The notes below the pieces were generated by a model that was not told the origin of the DNA, made no database searches, and worked only from the letters and a program-made list of their open reading frames with translations. Below, in pieces: positions 58,581-64,000 of a stretch of 64,000 bases of DNA; within the stretch, counting starts at the first letter, position 1; each line of letters opens with the position of its first letter. Position numbers and translations under genes: made by a program. The stretch spans positions 95,078 through 159,077 of the forward strand of contig JAFDZI010000002.1 of NCBI GenBank assembly GCA_018266955.1, read 5' to 3'. This DNA is from Bacteroidota bacterium. Lineage in GTDB: Bacteria > Bacteroidota > Bacteroidia > Flavobacteriales > Weeksellaceae.

Positions 58581-58931
58581 ATGCTACAAAAATCCAATAA
58601 GTCCATTGCCGGTTATCATTTACTGATGTTGCTTTCCTCAGTAGATGGTCATTTTTCCCCAGAAGAAGGAATGAAAATTACAGAATACCTGAGTGATGAA
58701 TTTCCTTTCCACATCAATCTGGATAACGAGTTAGAGGTTATTGCTACCCTACAACAAGAAGACTGGAAAGACCATTTTGAATTTCATGCCCATTGTTTTC
58801 ATGAAGATTCTACAGAAGATGAAAGAAAATCATTTGTACAATTTGCCAAATCACTCATCAAAGCTGATAATGAAGTAACCGAAAGAGAGCATTTGTACTA
58901 TACCCTTTTGAAAAATATTTGGAAATTATAA
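58581..58931 (+). CDS. TerB-like protein
   Basis: The ATG at 58581 (MLQKSNKSIAGYH) is used; the longer frame adds nine residues. The 116 residues are all helical with the TerB-like LLMLLSSVDGHFSPEEGMKITEYL at the N-terminus and ADNEVTEREHLYYTLLKNIW at the C-terminus, each with acidic metal-binding pockets. TerB-like domains bind calcium or other metals and are linked to tellurite resistance and stress. It precedes tpiA by 30 bp. Confidence 0.78.
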   Translation: MLQKSNKSIAGYHLLMLLSSVDGHFSPEEGMKITEYLSDEFPFHINLDNELEVIATLQQEDWKDHFEFHAHCFHEDSTEDERKSFVQFAKSLIKADNEVTEREHLYYTLLKNIWKL

Positions 58932-58960
58932 TTAAAACTCTATAAAAAGTATTCTATCTT

Positions 58961-59722
58961 ATGAGAAAAAACATCGTAGCCGGAAACTGGAAAATGAATA
59001 AAAATTTTGCAGAAGCAGAAGCCTTAATGATGCAGCTTTTGGAATATAAAAAGAACAACGCAACCCATTGCGAAGTGTATATTGCTCCACCAAGCATCTA
59101 TCTAACTACCGCGAAGCAAATATTTGCCAACCAAGAAATTGGAATTTTCGGACAAGATATGAGTGAGCACAACTCTGGTGCTTATACTGGAGAAATCTCC
59201 GTAGGTATGTACCAATCTATTGGAGTAGATGGTAGTATTATTGCTCATTCCGAAAGAAGATTATACCATGGAGAAACCGATTCTCATGCCAATAGAAAAG
59301 TGAAAGCCCTTTTGGATGCTGGTCTTACGCCCATCTATTGCAATGGTGAAACGCTGGAACAACGAAAAAACAATCAGCATTTCGAAGTCATTAAAAACCA
59401 AACGCAAGTTGCACTTTTTACCTTAAGTGCCGAAGAAATTAAAAAAGTGGTTATTGCCTACGAACCAGTATGGGCCATTGGAACAGGAGAAACTGCCACT
59501 CCAGAACAAGCACAAGAAATGCATGCTTTCATTAGAAATTTAATTGCTGAGCAATACGGACAAGAAACAGCAAACGAAGTTTCCATTTTGTACGGAGGAT
59601 CTGTAAAACCAGAGAATGCCAAAGAAATATTCTCCAAACCAGATGTAGATGGCGGTCTTATTGGTGGTGCTGCTCTAAAAATTGAAGATTTCTCTAAAAT
59701 TATTGAAGACTTTAATGCATAA
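58961..59722 (+). CDS. tpiA: triosephosphate isomerase
   Basis: The 253-residue TIM barrel shows VAGNWKMNKN (catalytic Lys region), IIAHSERR (catalytic His), IAYEPVWAIGTG (catalytic Glu) and LYGGSVKPENAKEIF with GLIGGAALK. It interconverts glyceraldehyde 3-phosphate and dihydroxyacetone phosphate. Length and motifs are standard. Confidence 0.97.
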   Translation: MRKNIVAGNWKMNKNFAEAEALMMQLLEYKKNNATHCEVYIAPPSIYLTTAKQIFANQEIGIFGQDMSEHNSGAYTGEISVGMYQSIGVDGSIIAHSERRLYHGETDSHANRKVKALLDAGLTPIYCNGETLEQRKNNQHFEVIKNQTQVALFTLSAEEIKKVVIAYEPVWAIGTGETATPEQAQEMHAFIRNLIAEQYGQETANEVSILYGGSVKPENAKEIFSKPDVDGGLIGGAALKIEDFSKIIEDFNA

Positions 59723-59811
59723 AATTTAATATTGCTCGAAGCCAATTCAACTAAAATTATTCAACATCATTTGTTATTAAACAAAATTTAAAATTGGGTG
59801 TTTTTCCTCTT

Positions 59812-59840
59812 TTGTCGAATAATAGATCTCTATACCTTTG
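59812..59840 (+). promoter_or_regulatory. promoter of small RNA 1 (TTG -33, TACCTTTG -7)
   Basis: TTG at 59812-59814 and TACCTTTG at 59833-59840 are 18 bp apart. A GGTGTTTTTCCT motif lies immediately upstream at 59797-59808. Confidence 0.75.
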
Positions 59841-59844
59841 GATT

Positions 59845-59912
59845 ACAATTTCTATTTTCTTCATAAAGACAAATGATGATGTTAAAAGCCGACGAAATCC
59901 GTCGGCTTTTTT
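59845..59912 (+). ncRNA. small RNA 1
   Basis: A short transcript of about 68 nt is predicted from just after the -7 box to the terminator AAAAGCCGACG/CGTCGGCTTTT (59884-59894 with 59900-59910). The unpaired 5' part contains TTCTATTTTCTTCAT, which is pyrimidine-rich and could pair with Shine-Dalgarno-less start regions. No reading frame is preserved between copies. Confidence 0.65.
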
Positions 59913-60015
59913 ATCTCTATGTAAAACTAATATTTTCAATTGTATAATAAACCGTAGCAAAAATTTGACTCTTCGCATTACTAAACAAAATTTAAATTTA
60001 GGTGTTTTTCCTCTT

Positions 60016-60044
60016 TTGTCGAATAATAAATCTCTATACCTTTG
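60016..60044 (+). promoter_or_regulatory. promoter of small RNA 2 (TTG -33, TACCTTTG -7)
   Basis: TTG at 60016-60018 and TACCTTTG at 60037-60044 have the same 18-bp spacing as in unit 1, with GGTGTTTTTCCT at 60001-60012. Confidence 0.75.
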
Positions 60045-60048
60045 GACT

Positions 60049-60116
60049 ATAATTTCTATTTTCTTCATAAAGACAAATGATGATGTTAAAAGCCGACGAA
60101 ATCCGTCGGCTTTTGT
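60049..60116 (+). ncRNA. small RNA 2
   Basis: It is nearly identical to small RNA 1 and carries the same terminator stem (60088-60098 with 60104-60114). Differences fall only in the 5' region (GGACTATA against GGATTACA) and at the end of the T-run. Confidence 0.65.
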
Positions 60117-60170
60117 TATTAAATAGAAATAAAGGGTGTTTTTCCTTATGAAGCAACAAACAATCTGCAT

Positions 60171-60178
60171 TAACTTTG
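60171..60178 (+). promoter_or_regulatory. -7 box TAACTTTG of small RNA 3
   Basis: It lies 36 bp after GGTGTTTTTCCT (60135-60146), the same distance as in units 1 and 2. The -33 TTG is not conserved here. Confidence 0.6.
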
Positions 60179-60182
60179 AAGC

Positions 60183-60272
60183 AGTAAAAATGAGAAACTA
60201 ATAACCATTTTCTTCATTTATTTGAATTTTCAAAAGCAAGCAAAGAAACCGAATTTTAGAATTCGGTTTTTT
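60183..60272 (+). ncRNA. small RNA 3 (divergent copy)
   Basis: A predicted 90-nt transcript contains the ATTTTCTTCAT core (60207-60217) and ends in a different terminator, ACCGAATT/AATTCGGT (60248-60255 with 60260-60267) plus seven T. The terminator touches the 3' end of the opposing sirtuin gene and may serve both strands. Confidence 0.5.
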
Positions 60273-60962
60273 TTATATAAAATGATGAAGTAATATTTCT
60301 TTTAACATTTTCATTCCTTCTACCGCAGTGGTTTGAAAACACCGATTGGATTGGGTAAATTGCTTGGGTAAATTTGGATCGATTACAAAAAGTTCGCAGG
60401 AATCCGAAATTTCATCAATTAGTCCAGCCGCAGGATAAACCTGTAAGGATGTTCCTATAACGATAAAAATATCTGCTGCTGAAGCTATACCCACGGCATT
60501 TTCCATTTCAGGAACCATCTCTCCAAACCATACAATATGAGGTCTTAGTTGCACGCCTCTATCGTCTTTATCGCCAATGTTTAAATCGTCTTTCCAAAGA
60601 ATACTTTTTGAATCATCGTCTATCGGCCTTACTTTATTCAGTTCTCCATGCAGGTGAATAACAGATGTAGATCCGGCTCTTTCGTGGAGGTCATCCACAT
60701 TTTGTGTGATAATATGTACAATAAAAAATTTTTCTAATTCGGCTAGAATTTGATGAGCTTCATTGGGGAAAACCTCTTGCAACTGCCTCCTTCTTTGATT
60801 GTAGAAATCCAAAACCAATTGAGGGTTTCTTTCAAAACCTTCGGGACTGGCAACCTCTTCAATTCTATGATTTTCCCATAATCCATCGGCATCTCTAAAG
60901 GTTTTAATTCCACTTTCAGCAGATATTCCGGCCCCAGATAAAACAACAATTTTCTTGCGCAT
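60273..60962 (-). CDS. cobB: sirtuin-type NAD-dependent deacylase without zinc cysteines
   Basis: I use the ATG at 60960-60962 (MRKKIVVLSGAGISAESGI); the longer frame starts inside the upstream gene. The 229 residues show GAGISAESG, the FYNQRRRQLQEVF segment whose Tyr and Arg in SIRT5/CobB bind succinyl-lysine, IITQNVDDLHERAG with catalytic His in IHLHGEL, and VVIGTSLQVYPAAGL. The region between HGELNKVR and LRPHIVWFGE, which holds four zinc cysteines in E. coli CobB, contains no cysteine here. It probably removes succinyl or acetyl groups from lysine. Confidence 0.9.
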   Translation of the reverse strand: MRKKIVVLSGAGISAESGIKTFRDADGLWENHRIEEVASPEGFERNPQLVLDFYNQRRRQLQEVFPNEAHQILAELEKFFIVHIITQNVDDLHERAGSTSVIHLHGELNKVRPIDDDSKSILWKDDLNIGDKDDRGVQLRPHIVWFGEMVPEMENAVGIASAADIFIVIGTSLQVYPAAGLIDEISDSCELFVIDPNLPKQFTQSNRCFQTTAVEGMKMLKEILLHHFI

Positions 60963-60964
60963 AT

Positions 60965-62731
60965 TTATTTTTTTTGAATAATGATAATGGGATTTCCCCA
61001 AAAATAATTTTCTCCTTTTTTATTTTCTTGATAAATCGATAGTCTATCGAAAACCATTTGTATATGATAATTTTTAATATCCCCTTCCAATACTACTTCC
61101 GGAAGTGTAGTACTCGCTTTGGAGTATTGTTTCATTTTTGCTTTGATGAGCGGTTCAAAATCCAACTTTTCTCCAGTTCCTAAAGATATTTCTAATTGTT
61201 TACTAGGTTCATTTTTCAACAGAAAAACATCATTATCTATTGTCATTTCATTGGAGATAAACTCGGATGCTTGAGCAAAATAAATATGATCTGTAATTTT
61301 TTTAAATCTATTTTCAGCGATTAATTCTTTTACTTGAAATTGATTTTCATTTTCGAATGCTACATGGCTAAATAAATTCATTGTATTGGATTGATAAGAA
61401 TAGCGATGTCTGAAATCATTTTCTTTTAACAATTGAGCATAATCCTCAGGCTTCATCCATTTTCTAACCGCTTCATTTTCTTGTCTTATCATTAAAAAAG
61501 AAATAATGTCTGCAATTTTATTGGCTTGAACATTACTAATTTTTTGTTTGAAATCAATAGTATTGTTTTTCAATATTTTAGCATCATGTATTTCTTTTTC
61601 TAACTGAGTAATTTGGCTTCTTTTGGCCATTGAAAACGCATTAAAATAAGGCATAAACAAAGAAAATATCACAGACAATGCTAAGGTGATTGGAATAAAT
61701 TGAATTTGATCTTTTTTGCTTACGATAAAATAGACCACCAATAAAGATAGCCAAACCGCTAATGCAACCACGAAGTAGCGGGGCTCGGTAATTCCATAAG
61801 CTGAAATTCTTGTGAAAATAGCGATAAATAATAGAACTATAAGTGGGATAAGCGTAAAGAAAAATACTTTAGAAAATATCTTCACCCATGATTTTACTTG
61901 TTTTTCACGGAGCGGATAAACCAAAAGTAATGCTAAAATACCGATAACAGAATATACCAAAACCAAGTAAGAAACCCATCCGTAAGGCAAACTCCACTGT
62001 AGAACAATTTTACCGGTGTATAGGTATAAAATTAATGCATAAATCAATAAAAGTGGAATTAATATAAATTGAGTGAAAAATTTTAAAATTTTAGGATATT
62101 CTGTAGTCTCTGTAAGGGTTACAAATCCTTTGTCTGTAAATAATAGAAAAATAACCGAACTACCGAAAAATAGCAAGAAGTTAAATATTTGTAAGTAAAT
62201 ATTGGAATTTATTTCCAGATTGAATAATTTATCCACGGCTAAAATTGCCAGCAATACTCCACCTATCAAAACAAATGAAAACACAAAAGTCATAAAGGCA
62301 TTCACAAATAAATTCTTGTTGAATTGCCAGAAGTTTGACTCATTGCTATTAGGATAATTGATGGACAATGACACCCATAAATGGGATAGCAGAAAAATGG
62401 GAATGAGCTTATAGATATAGTTTTCCGAGAAATTCTTATACGACTCTGGAAGTAAAAAATAAACTCCAATTAATAGAGGTAAACCCAACAATTGTATTGC
62501 TGGTGGCAACTTCGTTTTTTGAATACCAATTTTAAAACCCAAAAAAACAGAAATACCCAAACTGCAAGCAATAAGTAGTTTGTTCAGTACATATTGATAT
62601 TGCGAATGGCCATGTTCTCCAACCATAAGCAGGGCAAGAACACCTGCAGAAAGCGAAGAAATTAAAACCAAAGGATAGTTTTGGCACAGTACCAATAGTC
62701 TATTACTGTACTCTATTATATTTTTTTTCAT
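60965..62731 (-). CDS. DUF4153 multi-pass membrane protein
   Basis: The 588 residues have about a dozen helices between 20 and 375 and a soluble C-terminal part. The layout and KIGIQKTKLPPAIQLLGLPLLIGVYFLLP match DUF4153-like proteins, whose function is unknown. It starts 15 bp after the BlaI-like gene and ends 2 bp before the sirtuin start, so the three genes are one transcription unit. A BlaI-regulated membrane protein is a reasonable model, not shown. Confidence 0.8.
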   Translation of the reverse strand: MKKNIIEYSNRLLVLCQNYPLVLISSLSAGVLALLMVGEHGHSQYQYVLNKLLIACSLGISVFLGFKIGIQKTKLPPAIQLLGLPLLIGVYFLLPESYKNFSENYIYKLIPIFLLSHLWVSLSINYPNSNESNFWQFNKNLFVNAFMTFVFSFVLIGGVLLAILAVDKLFNLEINSNIYLQIFNFLLFFGSSVIFLLFTDKGFVTLTETTEYPKILKFFTQFILIPLLLIYALILYLYTGKIVLQWSLPYGWVSYLVLVYSVIGILALLLVYPLREKQVKSWVKIFSKVFFFTLIPLIVLLFIAIFTRISAYGITEPRYFVVALAVWLSLLVVYFIVSKKDQIQFIPITLALSVIFSLFMPYFNAFSMAKRSQITQLEKEIHDAKILKNNTIDFKQKISNVQANKIADIISFLMIRQENEAVRKWMKPEDYAQLLKENDFRHRYSYQSNTMNLFSHVAFENENQFQVKELIAENRFKKITDHIYFAQASEFISNEMTIDNDVFLLKNEPSKQLEISLGTGEKLDFEPLIKAKMKQYSKASTTLPEVVLEGDIKNYHIQMVFDRLSIYQENKKGENYFWGNPIIIIQKK

Positions 62732-62746
62732 CGTATCGTCCGTTGA

Positions 62747-63217
62747 TTAATCTTTATTTTTTTTCTTATTTTTCTTTTTATTTTTTTTGGATTTTTTGTC
62801 CTTAACCTTCAAAATATCATTTGCTATAGAAAACTTTTCTTCTTTTTTAGCATCTTTAATTTGACTATTAAAATCGAAAATACCGAACAATTCTTCTTTA
62901 GAAATACAATTGTGGTCAATAAGTATTTTTACCATTTCCACTGTGTGATCTTCAAAAAATTTTTCTTTTAAATCCAATAATAAAAATTCTTTGTAGTTTT
63001 TTTCAGGAATGGCCACAGAATATTTAAAAATTCTTCCTTCTTTTTCGGTTTTTAAATAGCCTTTTTCAATTAAAATTTTAAGATAGGTAGATACGGTATT
63101 TTGGTGTGGTTTGGGTTCAGGATGTTGCGTCATGATGTCCTTCAAATAGAATGATTTCAATTGCCACATGAGTCGCATAAGTTGTTCTTCTGCAGTAGTT
63201 AAGTGAGTTATTTTCAT
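62747..63217 (-). CDS. BlaI/MecI/CopY-family transcriptional repressor
   Basis: The 156 residues open with a winged helix-turn-helix of the penicillinase-repressor type (LTTAEEQLMRLMWQLKSFYLKDIMTQHPEPKPHQNTVSTYLKILIEKGYLKTEKEGRIFKYS), then a dimerisation region (FEDHTVEMVKILIDH). The C-terminus is an unusual lysine run (KSKKNKKKNKKKNKD). BlaI family repressors are normally inactivated by a membrane protease (BlaR1) encoded next to them. No such gene is here; a DUF4153 membrane protein follows instead. Confidence 0.88.
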   Translation of the reverse strand: MKITHLTTAEEQLMRLMWQLKSFYLKDIMTQHPEPKPHQNTVSTYLKILIEKGYLKTEKEGRIFKYSVAIPEKNYKEFLLLDLKEKFFEDHTVEMVKILIDHNCISKEELFGIFDFNSQIKDAKKEEKFSIANDILKVKDKKSKKNKKKNKKKNKD

Positions 63218-63329
63218 GTGTTTATATTTATTTTTTAATGATTATTTACAATCGTCAACATATATTTGCGTTTGATTGCAAAACGGTTGGAACTTGGTGA
63301 TTTTAGCTATAAAATTTGATGATACAATT

Positions 63330-63917
63330 TTAAATTTTTTCGGAATAAAGATATAAAAAAGAGACCACTAACGAAATGAGGCTTCCGGATAAAATTTCGG
63401 ATACGCTATGTCTTTTCAGTACAATTCTGGTAATGGCGACAATGATGGTTATGCCCAACCACAATATTCCCATAGGAATGCTTATTTTAAAAAACAATGC
63501 AGCGGCAAATAAGTTGAAGGCTGTGTGCATAGAGCTTTTGATGAAGAAATTACTTACCATCATCAGAACAAATAATACAAATAAAAATAAAATGGGAAAA
63601 TCTAACCGGTTTTCCATCAAATACAACCAAAGTATATAAACTAAAAGCAATGGATTGATGAAAAAGTACAATGAATTTCTTTGGCTTTGGTTAGAAACAT
63701 CCGAATCGGAATACTTACCTTTTCTCACATTCCAAGCAATCCAAAAAATAATGGGAAGCACCAACAATAGTAGAATTGGAATGAATGTTTGACTGAAATT
63801 TTCCTTCTTTTCATCCATCCAAAATTGGAAAATAAAATAGAAGAGTAATGAAAAAATAGGATTAAAAATAGCTGAAAAAATTTTGGAAAATTTCTCAAAA
63901 TAATTGGTCGGGTTCAT
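63330..63917 (-). CDS. PAP2-superfamily-like membrane phosphatase
   Basis: The 195 residues have about six helices. Two of the three PAP2 motifs are visible: KSSMHTAFNLFAAALF (central, S-x-H-T) and RIVLKRHSVSEILSGSL (C-terminal R and H). The first motif (KxxxxxxRP) is not obvious, with only NQSQRNSLYFF in its place. PAP2 enzymes remove phosphate from lipid phosphates such as phosphatidic acid or undecaprenyl diphosphate at the membrane. The weak first motif makes activity uncertain. Confidence 0.75.
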   Translation of the reverse strand: MNPTNYFEKFSKIFSAIFNPIFSLLFYFIFQFWMDEKKENFSQTFIPILLLLVLPIIFWIAWNVRKGKYSDSDVSNQSQRNSLYFFINPLLLVYILWLYLMENRLDFPILFLFVLFVLMMVSNFFIKSSMHTAFNLFAAALFFKISIPMGILWLGITIIVAITRIVLKRHSVSEILSGSLISLVVSFLYLYSEKI

Positions 63918-63979
63918 TCACTTTAATTATGTTCAAAAATACATTTTTAAAGTTGATAATTCTCCGATTTAAAAAGAAA

Positions 63980-64000
63980 AGAGGCTGTCCGAAAAGGACA
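63980..64000. terminator. half of a terminator hairpin cut by the window edge
   Basis: AAAAGAGGCTGTCC followed by GAAAAGGACA is the 5' arm, loop and start of the 3' arm of a GGCTGTCC stem. The rest would lie outside the window, presumably ending a gene on the right. Confidence 0.5.

Larger units (their letters stand above)
59770..60272 (+). repeat. three-unit tandem array of small-RNA genes
   Basis: Units 1 and 2 (59778-59912, 59982-60116) are offset by exactly 204 bp and differ at about five positions before the T-run. Unit 3 (60112-60272) keeps the upstream TTTGTTATTAAA and GGTGTTTTTCCT motifs and a core ATTTTCTTCAT but has a different terminator stem. In each unit GGTGTTTTTCCT (59797, 60001, 60135) lies exactly 36 bp before the -7 box (59833, 60037, 60171). 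Antisense and sense ORFs over the array are artefacts of repetition. Confidence 0.8.

Noticed and set aside
59757..60170. Overlapping sense and antisense reading frames across the small-RNA array
   Set aside because: They arise because the 204-bp repeat offset is a multiple of three; they pass through promoters and terminators and show internal repetition only.

Overview
The window is a low-GC chromosomal segment of a Bacteroidota bacterium, class Flavobacteriia; a Weeksellaceae or Chryseobacterium-like relative is my best guess, not proven. The evidence is the TAnnTTTG -7 promoter boxes, starts without Shine-Dalgarno sequences, two GLPGLI-family proteins, a complete Bat (aerotolerance) operon, YtxJ of the bacillithiol system and MauE/DoxX-type proteins. 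Most of it is ordinary housekeeping gene content, interrupted by short accessory patches. No rRNA, tRNA, CRISPR array or prophage was seen.

Region by region. 1-7.7 kb (all minus strand): an organic-acid/acetate module of a porin, an MHS-type major facilitator, two tiny membrane proteins, a hybrid sodium:solute-symporter/histidine kinase, a receiver-only response regulator and the 5' end of an acyl-CoA synthetase gene, plus an IS1 InsA-like zinc-ribbon/HTH protein between perfect inverted repeats. 7.8-9.2 kb: a structured dispersed element, a compact cobalamin-type riboswitch, a hotdog thioesterase and pcm. 9.3-14.7 kb: a Gfo/Idh/MocA oxidoreductase, etfBA behind a 24-bp palindrome, a bifunctional nuclease family protein and a nucleoside permease. 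14.7-21.3 kb (minus): glycosyltransferase, YfhO-like protein, small membrane protein, lipoprotein, rlmB-like methyltransferase, DinB protein. 21.6-29.1 kb: moxR-DUF58-BatABCD operon. 29.8-34.5 kb: GLPGLI / small four-Cys secreted protein / GLPGLI / outer-membrane barrel cluster. 34.6-37.6 kb: a frameshifted animal-type heme peroxidase divergent from an SH3-metallo-beta-lactamase protein. 37.6-42.3 kb: aroB, a large-subunit-type pseudouridine synthase with a repeat-rich N-terminus, topoisomerase III. 42.3-44 kb: small accessory patch. 44-49.8 kb: purD, guaA, DEAD-box helicase, era, DoxX. 49.8-52.1 kb: accessory island with a truncated asparagine-synthetase-like gene and a CHAT/caspase-like protein, bordered by inverted-repeat-rich DNA. 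52.2-59.7 kb: scoAB, a Crp/Fnr regulator, ytxJ, pncA, folP, DUF1599 protein, MauE-like protein, TerB-like protein, tpiA. 59.7-60.3 kb: three tandem small-RNA genes. 60.3-64 kb (minus): sirtuin, DUF4153 protein, BlaI-like regulator, PAP2-like protein.

The strongest candidates for something undescribed are (i) the three-copy small-RNA array, in which a 12-bp upstream motif lies exactly 36 bp before each -7 box, (ii) the cobalamin-type riboswitch in front of a thioesterase, (iii) the GLPGLI/four-Cys protein/outer-membrane barrel cluster, (iv) a dispersed structured element present in two clear copies and one partial copy, and (v) the CHAT-like protein beside the asparagine-synthetase remnant. 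All calls come from reading the sequence; no database search was run.
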